Counted from the stretch's first letter, positions 20,620 through 30,868 are shown. The stretch: DNA of 64,000 nt from Chelativorans sp. Marseille-P2723 (GCF_902809845.1 NZ_CADDWI010000013.1:806001-870000), one strand, 5' to 3'. The notes: generated by a model from the sequence alone, not told the origin. Translations and numbers: made by a program.

Positions 20620-21215
20620 TACTGTAGAAAACCATAGCCTGCTGGCTGTAGACTATGCTAAATTTAAAACTTCAATCGATGTTCCACTAAACGCCGTATG
20701 CCACCTGCGGGTGTGATCATGCGGTAATTGGGCTTTGCCGCAAACCTCACGGCTACGGCACTTTCCCTCGTGACGCCTGCGCGGCGCACAGAAAGATTCC
20801 AGCCTTTTAAGTAAGTGCAAGCCCGATTGGGCGGCGATGGCAAACGCAAGCTTGCCGGGTTCGCACACATAGAGCAACTCTTTGCACCGCGGGTCCGGTG
20901 TCTGAGCCTTCCTCTGCATGCTAATGAAGGGTGAAAATGCACGTTCCCATCCGCCTTGGCCGAGGAAGTCAGCCTGTCGAGCCAAATCGCATTTCACGTC
21001 CCGGGAACATTCCACGCGCGCGAAGAATTGCCGAACTCAACGAGGAAGGGCGGCGAGACTGCGGCGGCAATGAACTATAATAGGTGTCGGCAGCTTGAGG
21101 GTACCTCCGGTCTGCCGCAGCCCTTGGGCAATAGTGCCGCACAGTAATAGGCACATGTGAGGACACTGTCATTGAAGCCAAGCATTATGCTTTCTGAAAT
21201 CAGGTCCGGATCTTG
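20620..21215. other. Intergenic region, no gene supported
   Basis: Nearly 600 bases between the divergent cyclase and hydrolase genes hold overlapping frames of 60-120 codons, mostly leftward, with no recognisable domain and no clear ribosome site. They may be decayed coding DNA. Confidence 0.45.
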
Positions 21216-22910
21216 ATGCAGGTGCGAAAAATGGTTGCAAGCGCGGAAGGGAAGCACCGGAAAATGGCTCATCGCCTGGCAGTCAGTTTCTGGAACTCCT
21301 TTTCGGCTACCGGGCTTTACGTCGGCACCCTGTTCTTCGCGGCCTCGCTTACGCCCTCGTTGCTTCCGCGCACATTCACCACGCAGGGAATCCTGTCTGG
21401 TGTAGCGCTGGCTGCCGGTTACGGGATCGGAGTATTTGGACGTTGGCTGGCACATTACATGGAGCTGCCGGAACCGAAGGAGCGCTTCCTGCAGATCGCC
21501 AAATATCTGTCTGCCCTCATCTGCAGCGCCATCGCGCTTGCGTTCCTGTGGCAAGCGGCGGAATGGCAGAACTCGATACGTCGCCTCATGGGCCTGGAGA
21601 TGCTGGACAGCGTCCATCCAATGCGCACCGGCCTTATCGCCGCAGTCACCTTTATCCTGCTGCTGGCGGCGGCGCGGCTCTTTCGTCTCGTGCTTGGCAT
21701 TATCTCTGGCCGGCTGCGCCACTTTGTCCCCCGCCGTGTTGCAAATGTGATCGGCGTCTTTGCTGCCGTCGCCCTCTTCTGGGTGGCGATAGAGGGTGTC
21801 CTTTTCCGTTATGCCTTGCGCGCGGCAGATGCGTCCTTCCAAGCTTACAACGAGCTCATCCAGCCGGATACAGAGCCGCCCGCCGATCCCTACAAGACGG
21901 GCAGTGCTGCCTCGCTTATATCTTGGGCAGATCTCGGCCGTGCCGGACGCGAGTTCATCGCTTCGGGTCCGACCGCGCAGGATCTGGAGCATTTTGGAGG
22001 CGGCGAGGCACTCGCTCCGATTCGCGTTTATGTCGGGCTGAACGCGGCGGAAACGGTTGAGGAACGCGCGGCCCTTGCGCTCGCCGAGCTGCAGCGCACC
22101 GACGCCTTTGAACGTTCCGTGCTTGTCGTGGTCATGCCGACAGGTACAGGCTGGGTCGATCCGGCCGCAATGGATACTCTTGAATATCTACACCGAGGCG
22201 ACGTAGCCAGTGTGACCGTTCAGTATTCCTATCTGACGAGCTGGCTTTCGCTTCTGGTCGAGCCGGATTACGGCACTCAGACGGCCCAGGCGCTTTTCTC
22301 CGCTGTCTATGAGCACTGGCGCGCCCTTCCCGAGAATAGCCGGCCGCGGCTTTACCTGCATGGGTTGAGTCTTGGCGCGCTCGCTTCGGAAAGCTCTACC
22401 GAACTGTTCGAAATCCTGGATGACCCGTTTCAAGGCGCATTATGGAGCGGGCCGCCCTTCGCCAGCCGCATCTGGAGCTACGTCACCCGGCAGCGTGAGC
22501 CAGATTCGCCGCCCTGGCTGCCGCGTTTTGGCGGCGGTTCCTTCGTTCGCTTCACCAACCAATCCAACGCGCTGGACATTCCCGGCGCCACATGGGGTCC
22601 GATCCGCATCGTATATCTTCAATATGCAAGCGACCCGGTCACCTTCTTCGATTATCACGCGCTTTATAGGCGGCCCGATTGGATGAACGAACCGCGCGGG
22701 CCAGATGTTTCGCCTGACCTGCGCTGGTACCCGGTCATAAGCGCCTTGCAACTGTTGCTCGACATGGCGCTCGCTACCACGGCGCCCATGGGCCATGGCC
22801 ATGTCTATGCGCCGGAGCATTATATCGATGCATGGGTAGAGGTAACCGAGGTTGCCGATCTGAGCGATGCCGAAATCGAGCGGCTGAAACAATTTTTTTC
22901 CATGAAGTAG
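21216..22910 (+). CDS. Membrane-anchored alpha/beta-hydrolase (Abhydrolase_9 / DUF2319 family)
   Basis: The 564-residue protein has an N-terminal membrane domain of four or more helices (about 25-200) and a C-terminal alpha/beta-hydrolase domain starting near IRVYVGLNAAETVEERA. The predicted nucleophile is Ser385 in LHGLSLGALASE (GxSxG type). The end (MGHGHVYAPEHYIDAWVEV) carries the conserved histidine region. Members are usually 500-600 residues and of unknown substrate, possibly lipid. The ATG at 21216 follows a TTG; a later ATG (MVASAEG) is possible. It stands alone between the cyclase and the AraC regulator. Confidence 0.85.
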   Translation: MQVRKMVASAEGKHRKMAHRLAVSFWNSFSATGLYVGTLFFAASLTPSLLPRTFTTQGILSGVALAAGYGIGVFGRWLAHYMELPEPKERFLQIAKYLSALICSAIALAFLWQAAEWQNSIRRLMGLEMLDSVHPMRTGLIAAVTFILLLAAARLFRLVLGIISGRLRHFVPRRVANVIGVFAAVALFWVAIEGVLFRYALRAADASFQAYNELIQPDTEPPADPYKTGSAASLISWADLGRAGREFIASGPTAQDLEHFGGGEALAPIRVYVGLNAAETVEERAALALAELQRTDAFERSVLVVVMPTGTGWVDPAAMDTLEYLHRGDVASVTVQYSYLTSWLSLLVEPDYGTQTAQALFSAVYEHWRALPENSRPRLYLHGLSLGALASESSTELFEILDDPFQGALWSGPPFASRIWSYVTRQREPDSPPWLPRFGGGSFVRFTNQSNALDIPGATWGPIRIVYLQYASDPVTFFDYHALYRRPDWMNEPRGPDVSPDLRWYPVISALQLLLDMALATTAPMGHGHVYAPEHYIDAWVEVTEVADLSDAEIERLKQFFSMK

Positions 22911-22955
22911 TTTGCCAAAGCTTCAATGCGGTAACACGTGGATTGGAGGTAGCCA

Positions 22956-24077
22956 TCAGGCGGAAAGCGCTTTCAGCCAGTTTTCAAAGGTCCTTTCGCT
23001 CCCGGACGTGTCTGGCACCGGCATTCCGACCACATTTCGGGCTTCGCGAGGCGGATAGCCGAATTCATCGTGAAATGCCCGGCTGAAGCTTGCGGCGGAG
23101 GGAAAACCCACCGCTTCGGCGATTTCACCGATGAGGCGGGCATCGGCGGGATCGGAAAGGGCCGCATGAGCCGCCAGAAGGCGCCTGCGGCGGATGTAAT
23201 GCAGCACGCCTCCGCTCGGCTCGAATAGCTCGTAAAGACGCGTGCGCGAAATTCCCAACTCGCGGGAAAGCGCTTCGGGCGTCAGAACAGGTAAGGCGAG
23301 ATTCTGCTGAACATATATGCGTGCGCGTTCCATCAGCGCGGAAGCTGGCTTCTGCGCCTTGGTGCTCGCATTGCCAGTCTTTGGAAGGCAAGCCAGAACC
23401 ATCTCCCGGATGGTTTGTACGACCTGCGGCAGTTCTTCGGCGCTGAGGCGCGGCAACCCAGCTTCGATCCCGTCGATATAGCTGATCATCAGCTCGGCCA
23501 TGTTCGCGGGGAGGATGGTGTTGTTGTTGGCGTCCAATATCGCCGCCTCAGCGGTGAACAGATCCCGCGGCATATAGATGACCAGGCTGCGCGAGGCAGT
23601 CGTGCGCCCGCTAAACAGGGAAGATAACGAACGTAACTCGACGCTTCCCGATCTGTTCTCCACCGCCTGCCCATTAACCTCCGTCCACGAACAGCCTGTG
23701 CGCGGCAGCTTGATATACCAGTGGTCGATGGGGCTGGAACGCAGCCTCGCCGCGCTTCGCGCGTAACTGTAGGCGGGCGTCTGCTGCTGCACGAAGAGGA
23801 TGCTGCCCAGATTCCAGACGATCTGTCCGGCTGCGAAGCCATCTTCCGGGCGCGCGCCTTGCGGCAGGATAACGTCGACGAGAGGCGTCATCTGCGCCTG
23901 CCATGCGAAAAACTGCTCCTGGCGTGGAAGGTGTTCGGTCGAAAATATCAAAGGGTCCAGTGCGGGTTCGGCTGGCGCGGGCGTCGTGTCGATATTCTGC
24001 GGCCGCGGCCACCGCCGGCGCTCGCCGCCGGAAGGCATCTGATCGGAAGTGAAGCCAGGACGTCTTTTTTCGTGCAT
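22956..24077 (-). CDS. AraC-family transcriptional regulator
   Basis: The 373-residue protein has an N-terminal AraC-binding-like sensor domain (FSTEHLPRQEQFFAWQAQM onward, about 45-220) and a C-terminal double helix-turn-helix. The latter is marked by LTPEALSRELGISRTRLYEL, IGEIAEAVGFPSAASFSRAF and DEFGYPPREAR. I used the ATG at 24077 (MHEKRRPG); a GTG three codons earlier is also open. It is divergent from the exopolysaccharide operon that starts at 24388, which makes that operon a likely target. The effector is unknown. Confidence 0.92.
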   Translation of the reverse strand: MHEKRRPGFTSDQMPSGGERRRWPRPQNIDTTPAPAEPALDPLIFSTEHLPRQEQFFAWQAQMTPLVDVILPQGARPEDGFAAGQIVWNLGSILFVQQQTPAYSYARSAARLRSSPIDHWYIKLPRTGCSWTEVNGQAVENRSGSVELRSLSSLFSGRTTASRSLVIYMPRDLFTAEAAILDANNNTILPANMAELMISYIDGIEAGLPRLSAEELPQVVQTIREMVLACLPKTGNASTKAQKPASALMERARIYVQQNLALPVLTPEALSRELGISRTRLYELFEPSGGVLHYIRRRRLLAAHAALSDPADARLIGEIAEAVGFPSAASFSRAFHDEFGYPPREARNVVGMPVPDTSGSERTFENWLKALSA

Positions 24078-24387
24078 GCTTTCCACCCAGGTTGGAAAGT
24101 CGCCACCACTTTCTTTGTTCCATCGGCAACTTTCAAGCCGCCTAACGATCCAAACACGTTCAAATATGTACGCGTTGGAAACTTTCAGGATGCGCTGCTA
24201 ACGACAAGTGGTCTTGAAGGCCGTACTTATAGTTTAAGAACGAAGTATGATAACTCGGGTGTGGTTAATGTATCTACCCCGTCCGGCATGCATACTTGTA
24301 AAATAGAAAACGTCCATCTTGGTAAAAAGCTAATAATGGCGTTACGGAAGCTTGCCTTCAGGGCAAGCGGGCGGGAATCTTATTGCG
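24078..24387. other. A+T-rich divergent promoter region before the exopolysaccharide operon
   Basis: The stretch is clearly richer in A+T than its flanks and has no gene. It ends in a hairpin, GCTTGCC (24350-24356) against GGCAAGC (24362-24368), about 20 bases before the first start codon of the operon. The stem could influence translation or transcription of the sugar-nucleotide genes. Several ACTTTC/GAAAGT motifs occur near 24090-24190. Confidence 0.45.
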
Positions 24388-25395
24388 ATGGCTTATAGTA
24401 ACAACATTGATTACGAAGTATATAAGCAGGATGAGAAAGATGAACGATCTTCCCGCCGCGTACTTGTGACCGGCGGCGCCGGGTTTCTTGGGTCGCATCT
24501 CTGCGAGAAGCTCCTGAAGGCCGGAAATAGTGTAATTTGTGTCGACAATTTCTCGACCGGCCGCCAGCGCAATATCGAACACCTCATCGCAGATCAAAAA
24601 CTTCAAGTGGTCTCGCAGGATGTGAGGCTGCCCGTCCAGATGGACGTTGATGAAATCTACAATCTGGCAAGCCCAGCTTCGCCTCCCGACTATCAGATCG
24701 ATCCGATCCAGACGCTGATGACCAATGTCGTCGGCTCCCTCAACGTGCTGGAGCTCGCTCGGCAGCACGGTGTCAAGATACTCCAAGCATCGACATCGGA
24801 GGTTTATGGCGATCCCCTCATACATCCACAGCCCGAGACATACTGGGGCAACGTAAATCCCTTCGGGCCGCGCGCCTGCTACGATGAAGGCAAGCGCAGC
24901 GCAGAGACCTTGTTTTTCGACTACCACCGCATGCACGGCGTCGAGATCAAGATCGCGCGCATTTTTAACACCTATGGCCCGCGCATGCGTGCGGACGACG
25001 GCCGTGTCGTATCCAATTTCATCGTTCAGGCGCTTAAGGGCGAGCCGCTCACCATCTATGGCAATGGCAGGCAAACGCGCTCCTTCTGCTATGTCGATGA
25101 CCTTGTCGACGGGCTGGTGCGCCTCATGGCTTCGCCTGCGGAGCTGAACCGTCCGGTCAATCTGGGCAATCCTTGCGAATTTACCATTCGTGAGCTGGCT
25201 CAGCAGGTGATCGAGCTGACCGGATCGCGTTCCAGGATCGTCTTTCATCCCCTGCCTGCGGATGACCCGCAACAGAGGCGTCCCGATATCTCGCTTGCAG
25301 AGCAGGAGCTTGACTGGCGGCCAACCATGGCTCTCCGGAATGGGCTCGAACACACGATCCGCTACTTTGACCGCCTGTTTTCGGGGGCGGCATGA
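24388..25395 (+). CDS. UDP-glucuronate decarboxylase / UDP-xylose synthase-like epimerase
   Basis: The 335-residue extended SDR has the NAD site [20 protein letters not shown] and the UXS-specific stretches [19 protein letters not shown] and [31 protein letters not shown] carries the catalytic Tyr-x3-Lys. UXS enzymes turn UDP-glucuronate into UDP-xylose, and UDP-glucuronate would come from the Ugd encoded in the same operon. The ATG at 24388 is preceded by a GGGCGGGA stretch. Its stop overlaps the galE start (ATGA). Other UDP-sugar epimerase activities of the same family cannot be excluded. Confidence 0.85.
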   Translation: MAYSNNIDYEVYKQDEKDERSSRRVLVTGGAGFLGSHLCEKLLKAGNSVICVDNFSTGRQRNIEHLIADQKLQVVSQDVRLPVQMDVDEIYNLASPASPPDYQIDPIQTLMTNVVGSLNVLELARQHGVKILQASTSEVYGDPLIHPQPETYWGNVNPFGPRACYDEGKRSAETLFFDYHRMHGVEIKIARIFNTYGPRMRADDGRVVSNFIVQALKGEPLTIYGNGRQTRSFCYVDDLVDGLVRLMASPAELNRPVNLGNPCEFTIRELAQQVIELTGSRSRIVFHPLPADDPQQRRPDISLAEQELDWRPTMALRNGLEHTIRYFDRLFSGAA

Positions 25396-26381
25396 TGCGG
25401 GCTGAAAAGGTTCTGGTTACCGGAGGCGCCGGCTATATCGGCAGTCATACGGCAAAGCTGCTTGCCCATCAGGGCGTCGAGCCGGTGGTCTTCGACAATC
25501 TTGTCACCGGCAACCGCAGGGCGGTGCGCTGGGGTGAGTTCGTTCACGGGGACATCCTCGACACGCTGCATCTGACGCGTGTGCTTAAGCAGCATAAGCC
25601 GGAGGCGGTGATCCATTTTGCTGCCTCGGCCTATGTAGGCGAATCGGTGGAGGATCCCGCCAAGTATTACCGCAACAACGTCGCCGGCACTCTGTCGCTT
25701 CTCGATGCCTGCCTACAGGCGGGAGTTGACAAGGTGATCTTCTCGTCGAGCTGCGCGACCTACGGCGTTCCCGCCGATCTGCCGATACGTGAGACAACGC
25801 CGCAGAACCCAATCAATCCCTATGGCCGCACCAAGCTGATCGCCGAAAACATGCTGAGCGATTACTCCGGTGCATATGGGCTGCGCTACGTCGCGCTACG
25901 CTACTTCAATGCATGTGGCGCTGATCCTGATGGCGAACTCGGTGAATGGCATGATCCTGAGACGCATCTCATCCCGCGAGCGCTGCTTGCCGCCGCAGGC
26001 AAGGCGCCACCGCTCGCAGTGTTCGGCAATGACTATGAAACGACTGATGGCACCTGCATACGCGACTACATCCATGTAAGCGATCTTGCGCGTGCGCATG
26101 TTCTTGCGCTCAATCATCTGTCGGCGGGCGGCGCCAGCCTTGCCATCAATCTCGGAACGGGTCGCGGCACCTCCATCGGTGAGATCCTGGAAGCGATTGC
26201 GCAGGTCACCGGGCGCGAGGTGCCGGTTGAGATGCATTCCCGGCGTGCGGGCGATCCGCCTGTTCTTTTTGCCGATCCCACATTTGCGCGCAAGACGCTG
26301 GATTTCGAACCGCGCTATTCGGACATCGCCACAATTATACGAACTGCGGCTCCCTTCTTCGCGCTTGAGGTGCGGCCATGA
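25392..26381 (+). CDS. galE: UDP-glucose 4-epimerase
   Basis: The 329-residue enzyme has [52 protein letters not shown] and [14 protein letters not shown] (Tyr-x3-Lys). [13 protein letters not shown] and the [10 protein letters not shown] block of GalE follow. It interconverts UDP-glucose and UDP-galactose (or UDP-xylose/arabinose in some bacterial versions, which would fit its UXS neighbour). It overlaps both neighbours by four bases, so it is the middle of a tightly coupled operon for nucleotide sugars. Confidence 0.92.
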   Translation: MMRAEKVLVTGGAGYIGSHTAKLLAHQGVEPVVFDNLVTGNRRAVRWGEFVHGDILDTLHLTRVLKQHKPEAVIHFAASAYVGESVEDPAKYYRNNVAGTLSLLDACLQAGVDKVIFSSSCATYGVPADLPIRETTPQNPINPYGRTKLIAENMLSDYSGAYGLRYVALRYFNACGADPDGELGEWHDPETHLIPRALLAAAGKAPPLAVFGNDYETTDGTCIRDYIHVSDLARAHVLALNHLSAGGASLAINLGTGRGTSIGEILEAIAQVTGREVPVEMHSRRAGDPPVLFADPTFARKTLDFEPRYSDIATIIRTAAPFFALEVRP

Positions 26382-28222
26382 GAGCGCGGCAGCAAAAGGG
26401 CGAGCCCGGGGGCCTTGCAATGGTGCCGCTCCACACGGGCTGGCGGCGCGTTGAATACCTTGCGGGTATGGGTTTGTGGCTGGCCGGACTGGTGTATTTC
26501 TGGGCGTGGTGGCTAAAGCCGCAGCATTTCATCGACTGGCAGGGATTTCTGCTGGTTACGGTCATCCTTAGCTGGATCACCCTGCTGCCCGCCTATTTCA
26601 TGATCATTTTCCTGCGCGCCCGCAAACCGGCCGGCCCCTTGGCGATTCCAGAAGGCAGCCGCGTTGCGATGGTCGTGACCAAGGCGCCCTCGGAGCCTTT
26701 TCCCGTGGTGGCGAAGACGCTCCGCGCCATGCTCGCGCAGGAAGTTCCGCACGACACCTGGCTTGCCGACGAGGATCCCACGCCTGAGGTTTATGATTGG
26801 TGCCGCCGTAACGGCGTCCATATCTCAACGCGCAAAGACAGGCCGGATTATCACCGGCCGACGTGGCCGCGGCGTACGCGCTGCAAAGAGGGCAACCTCG
26901 CATTCTTCTACGACCATTACGGCTACGAGCGGTATGATTTCGTCGTTCAGCTAGACGCGGACCATGTTCCGCAGCCGAATTATTTGCGGGAAATGTTGCG
27001 CCCTTTCGCCGATCCCGAGGTGGGCTATGTCTCTGCGCCCAGCATTTGCGATAGCAATGCCAAGGAGAGCTGGTCGGCGCGGGGGCGGCTCTATGCTGAG
27101 GCCAGCATGCACGGCTCTTTGCAGGCAGGCTACAATGCCGGTCTCGCCCCGCTATGCATCGGCTCTCACTATGGCGTACGCACCAAAGCGCTGAAGGAGA
27201 TCGGCGGGCTGGGGCCGGAACTGGCCGAGGACCATTCCACCACGCTGATAATGAATGCGTATGGCTGGCGCGGGGTTCATGCGCTGGACGCGATCGCCCA
27301 TGGCGATGGCCCGCGCACTTTCGCGGATCTCATCACGCAGGAGTTCCAATGGTCGCGCAGCCTGGTCACGCTGCTGTTGCAATACTCTCCTGTCTACGTG
27401 CCCCGTCTGCCCTTCCGCCTCAAGCTGCAATTCCTCTTCTCGCAGGTTTGGTATCCGCTGTTTGCGGTTTTCATGACTGTGATGTTTGCGATGCCCGTCA
27501 TTGCGTTGCTGAGCGGCCGCAATTTCGTAAACGTAACCTATGTGGGCTTCCTCGCCCACTTCGCTCCGCTTTCCCTCATTCTGATCCTGCTCGCCTATCG
27601 CTGGCGGAGCACTGGAACCTTCAGGCCGCACGATGCGAAGATCCTGAGCTGGGAGGCAATGTTCTTTCTGCTGGCGCGTTGGCCATGGGCGCTGGCAGGC
27701 ACGGCCGCCGCACTGCGTGACTGGGCGACCGGCTCCTTCGTGGATTTCCGCGTCACTCCGAAGGGAGGTTCTGCGGTCGATCCACTGCCCTGGCGGGTCC
27801 TTATTCCCTACGCCTTCCTGTCTCTGGCCTCGATCATCCCGGTTCTTGTGATCGGCGATGCGGAAAGCCGTGGCTTTTACATCTTCGCAATCGTCAATGC
27901 CGTCGCCTATGCGCTGCTGCTCGTCACCATCATCTTCAAGCACGTGCGCGAAAACGAGGTGAGGGTCATCCACCGCTATTACCGTCCTGCACTGGCGGCG
28001 GTGCTGACGGCTCTATTCCTCCTGCCCGGCATAGCCACCGCCGAAAGGGGGGCGACAGGTCTCGATGCGCTCACATTTGGCGCCGGGCGCGTCAGCCTTT
28101 TCGAGGCGAAGTTTTCAGCCGCTGGCGCCGGCATAGGCGGCAGGGATCTCATCAAGCTCACGTTCAAACCAAGATGGTTGCCCGACGACGCCTTGGGCAG
28201 CCGTAAACAGGGGGCGCAATAG
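26378..28222 (+). CDS. Cellulose-synthase-like family 2 glycosyltransferase
   Basis: The 614-residue inner-membrane protein has two N-terminal helices (about 25-80), a cytoplasmic GT2 domain and four to six C-terminal helices (about 345-545). Catalytic landmarks are DEDPTPEVYDWC, the DxD in FVVQLDADHVPQPNY and the AEDHSTTL acid. The usual Q-x2-RW motif appears as QEFQWSRS, an altered form. The family polymerises a beta-glycan and moves it through the membrane. It follows galE with an ATGA overlap and precedes ugd, so its donors are probably made by the operon. The polymer is unknown. Confidence 0.88.
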   Translation: MRARQQKGEPGGLAMVPLHTGWRRVEYLAGMGLWLAGLVYFWAWWLKPQHFIDWQGFLLVTVILSWITLLPAYFMIIFLRARKPAGPLAIPEGSRVAMVVTKAPSEPFPVVAKTLRAMLAQEVPHDTWLADEDPTPEVYDWCRRNGVHISTRKDRPDYHRPTWPRRTRCKEGNLAFFYDHYGYERYDFVVQLDADHVPQPNYLREMLRPFADPEVGYVSAPSICDSNAKESWSARGRLYAEASMHGSLQAGYNAGLAPLCIGSHYGVRTKALKEIGGLGPELAEDHSTTLIMNAYGWRGVHALDAIAHGDGPRTFADLITQEFQWSRSLVTLLLQYSPVYVPRLPFRLKLQFLFSQVWYPLFAVFMTVMFAMPVIALLSGRNFVNVTYVGFLAHFAPLSLILILLAYRWRSTGTFRPHDAKILSWEAMFFLLARWPWALAGTAAALRDWATGSFVDFRVTPKGGSAVDPLPWRVLIPYAFLSLASIIPVLVIGDAESRGFYIFAIVNAVAYALLLVTIIFKHVRENEVRVIHRYYRPALAAVLTALFLLPGIATAERGATGLDALTFGAGRVSLFEAKFSAAGAGIGGRDLIKLTFKPRWLPDDALGSRKQGAQ

Positions 28223-28232
28223 CGCAAGAAAC

Positions 28233-29585
28233 ATGGCAAAAATAGCAGTCATCGGAACCGGCTATGTCGGCCTCGTAAGCGGCGCCTGCTTTGCCGATAT
28301 GGGCCACCAGGTCACATGCGTCGACAAGGACACGCGCAAAATAGCGCTTCTAAAGGACGGGTATTCACCCATCTACGAGCCGGGCCTTGAGGAACTGGTT
28401 CGTCGCAATTCATCGGCCGGCAGGCTCTCCTTCACCACGGAACTCCCCATAGCGGTGGGGAACGCGGATATCGTCTTCATCGCCGTGGGCACTCCGCCGC
28501 GCGCGGGAGACGGCGATGCCGACCTTTCCTTCGTCTTCCGTGCGGCCGAAGAAATCGGCCGGTCGCTTGCGCGCCGCACCGTCGTGGTGATCAAATCCAC
28601 GGTTCCCGTAGGGACCGGCGACGCGGTGGAAAAGATCATCGCTGCAACCGGCACCACCCGTAGGTTCTCCGTCGCATCGAACCCGGAGTTCTTGCGGGAA
28701 GGTTCCGCCATCGGCGACTTCCAGAAGCCGGACAGGATCGTCATCGGGGCCGAAGACGCATGGGCGAAAGCGGCTCTTACGCTGGTCTACCAGCCGCTGG
28801 CCGATCAAGGGGCGCCGCTTGTGATCACCGGCAGGCGCTCTGCCGAGCTGATAAAATACGCGTCCAATGCCTTTCTTGCGACCAAGATCACCTTCATCAA
28901 CGAACTGGCCGATCTTTGCGAACGTGTAGGTACGGATGTCAGCGAACTGGCGCTCGGCATGGGGCTGGACCAGCGGATCGGCCCGAGCTTCCTCAATGCC
29001 GGTCCTGGGTATGGCGGCTCTTGCTTCCCGAAAGATACGCTCGCTCTGCTGCGTACCGCACAGGATTACGGCGTGGCGCTGCGGATCGTCGAGGAAACGG
29101 TGGCGTCGAATGACGCGCGCAAGCGAAGAATGACCCTGAAGGTGGTTGAGGCACTTGCAGGGCAGATCGACGGCGCCAAGGTTGCCGTGCTTGGCCTGAC
29201 CTTCAAGCCGGATACGGACGACATGCGGGATTCGCCCTCCCTTCCGCTGATCGAGACGCTGCAGCGCTTCGGGGCGAAGATCCACGCCCACGATCCCGTG
29301 GGCATGAAGAACGCTGCAAGCCTCCTGCAGGACGTTTCGTTCTTCGAGGACCCGTATGAGTGCGCGCGAGGGGCGGATGTACTTGTCGTGGCAACGGAGT
29401 GGGACAGCATTCGCCGGCTCGATCTGGACCGGCTGCGCAGGATCATGCGCTTGCCCGTCCTCGTCGACCTGCGCAACGCCTTCGCGCCCGGTGCAGCAGA
29501 AGCTGCGGGCTTTCGCGTCACGGCTATTGGCCGACCGGCCTCCCCACCTGCCGACACGATTGCGGATGCCGCACTCGCTGCCTGA
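28233..29585 (+). CDS. ugd: UDP-glucose 6-dehydrogenase
   Basis: The 450-residue enzyme shows the NAD fold AVIGTGYVGLVSGACFADMG, KSTVPVGTGDAV, NPEFLREGSAIGDF and the catalytic Cys264 in GPGYGGSCFPKDTL. The C-terminal LGLTFKPDTDDMRDSPSLPL completes it. It oxidises UDP-glucose to UDP-glucuronate in the cytoplasm, the precursor for the UXS-like enzyme at 24388. It starts 11 bases after the GT2 stop. Confidence 0.96.
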   Translation: MAKIAVIGTGYVGLVSGACFADMGHQVTCVDKDTRKIALLKDGYSPIYEPGLEELVRRNSSAGRLSFTTELPIAVGNADIVFIAVGTPPRAGDGDADLSFVFRAAEEIGRSLARRTVVVIKSTVPVGTGDAVEKIIAATGTTRRFSVASNPEFLREGSAIGDFQKPDRIVIGAEDAWAKAALTLVYQPLADQGAPLVITGRRSAELIKYASNAFLATKITFINELADLCERVGTDVSELALGMGLDQRIGPSFLNAGPGYGGSCFPKDTLALLRTAQDYGVALRIVEETVASNDARKRRMTLKVVEALAGQIDGAKVAVLGLTFKPDTDDMRDSPSLPLIETLQRFGAKIHAHDPVGMKNAASLLQDVSFFEDPYECARGADVLVVATEWDSIRRLDLDRLRRIMRLPVLVDLRNAFAPGAAEAAGFRVTAIGRPASPPADTIADAALAA

Positions 29586-29644
29586 CGAATGAAGATTATT
29601 CCCGCCTGCCGACCCATGGACGGCAGGCAAAGTGGAGCAAGAGC

Positions 29645-30607
29645 ATGAAGACCTCATCCAAGGTAATCGCACTTTCAGCTACAGCTGTGATACTGTCGGC
29701 TGCCCTTCTGGGCGCAGCCGGCAGCCCTTCCCTCCTTCGCACTGCCGAGGCGGAGACGGCTGCGATCGTGCGCGACAAAAGACCCGTCATCACCGACGCG
29801 TCCCTCGATTTCGGTGCCTATGATCCGCATGGAGACTTCAGCGACGACAGGAACCCGAAGATCGAGCATCTGTTCCTGCCCTGGGAAGACGTGGACCTTG
29901 CGTCCCTGGCCGTTGCAGACGAGTATGCGCGGGCTCGCGGCCGTGATCTGCTGATCACCATCGAACCCTGGTCCTGGTCAGTGGACTGGCGAGTGTCGCC
30001 GGACGAACTCTACAGCGGTATTATGCGCGGGCATTATGATGCCAATATTGCGGCGGTCTGTTCGGAGGCCGCAAGGCTGAAGAGCCCGGTGACGATACGC
30101 TGGGCGCAGGAGATGGACGATTCCGATGGCCAGTTCACATGGGCATATTGGACGCCTCGCCAATATGTGAGCGCTTATCGGCACATAGTTACCGAATGCC
30201 GGAGCCAACTGCCCAACGCGCGCTTCATGTGGTCCCCGAAGGGTGACGAAGGGCTCAATGAGTTCTATCCTGGCGATGAGTTCGTCGACGTGATCGGCCT
30301 TTCCGTATTTGGTTTTCAGGACTATGACCGCGGTATTACGGGCGGCGACAGGACTTTCGCCGAACGCCTTGCGCCGGGTTATCAACGGGTCGCAGGTTAT
30401 GGCAAGCCTGTCGTTGTTGCAGAACTCGGGTATGAAGGGGATGACGCCTATGTCGCCCGTTGGGCAAATGACGTTGCTGCCCCCAACCCGGATTTCCCTC
30501 TTCTGACGGCGGTTGTCTACTTCAACGACAAGGAGGTGTATGCCTGGCCCGACGGATACGGCAAGCCGGATTGGCGGGTGGTGCGGGGCTTGTCGGAAGA
30601 GGGTTGA
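29645..30607 (+). CDS. Secreted GH26-like glycoside hydrolase (beta-mannanase type)
   Basis: The 320-residue protein has a signal peptide (MKTSSKVIALSATAVILSAA, cleaved near residue 35) and a TIM-barrel hydrolase related to family GH26. The acid/base is predicted as Glu156 in RWAQEMDDSDGQFTWAYW and the nucleophile as Glu260 in VVVAELGYEG. NARFMWSPKGDEGLNEFYPG and VDVIGLSVFGFQDYD are typical of the family. The frame runs back into ugd, but the ATG at 29645 with GGAG about 9 bases upstream is the natural start. As last gene of the polysaccharide operon it may trim or release the polymer in the periplasm, as BcsZ does for cellulose. Confidence 0.85.
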   Translation: MKTSSKVIALSATAVILSAALLGAAGSPSLLRTAEAETAAIVRDKRPVITDASLDFGAYDPHGDFSDDRNPKIEHLFLPWEDVDLASLAVADEYARARGRDLLITIEPWSWSVDWRVSPDELYSGIMRGHYDANIAAVCSEAARLKSPVTIRWAQEMDDSDGQFTWAYWTPRQYVSAYRHIVTECRSQLPNARFMWSPKGDEGLNEFYPGDEFVDVIGLSVFGFQDYDRGITGGDRTFAERLAPGYQRVAGYGKPVVVAELGYEGDDAYVARWANDVAAPNPDFPLLTAVVYFNDKEVYAWPDGYGKPDWRVVRGLSEEG

Positions 30608-30671
30608 GCTGCAGACGCCTTCTTTTTACAGCCGGCCCGAAATTCATGCCTGGAAGCAAGTAGCGGCTGCG

Positions 30672-30696
30672 GCCCGAGCCGGCCTTCGGCTTGGGC
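30672..30696 (+). terminator. Possible terminator of the exopolysaccharide operon
   Basis: GCCCGAGCC (30672-30680) pairs with GGCTTGGGC (30688-30696) with one G-U pair and a 7-base loop, about 65 bases after the last gene. Only a weak pyrimidine-rich tail (GGCCTTCTTT) follows. Confidence 0.4.
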
Positions 30697-30809
30697 GGCC
30701 TTCTTTGATCGGTAACTTGTTCGTTTTCACCGCTCACCCGCCCGCCTCTTTGGAGTCGCCTCCAAGCCTCCAAAAAAGGCGGCAGACCGCCGCTTGATGC
30801 ACAAAAAAA

Positions 30810-30833
30810 AAAGAGCCCCCATCGGGGCTCTTT
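30810..30833 (-). terminator. Rho-independent terminator of the leftward catabolic operon
   Basis: AAAGAGCCCC and GGGGCTCTTT form a 10-bp stem with a 4-base loop. On the minus strand the stem is followed by a run of T (the A-run at 30802-30812 read in reverse), which is the classic terminator form. It lies 36 bases after the binding-protein stop and may also stop rightward transcripts weakly. Confidence 0.85.
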
Positions 30834-30868
30834 GAATTTGGCTGCTTCGCAAGCGTTTGCCGAGTGGT

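Noticed and set aside
20653-21015. 120-codon leftward frame upstream of the cyclase
   Set aside because: Unusual composition, no domain, overlaps another frame equally long; likely non-coding or decayed.
28410-29672. 420-codon leftward frame opposite ugd
   Set aside because: Ugd is unambiguous here; the opposite frame is low-complexity and reflects high G+C codon structure.
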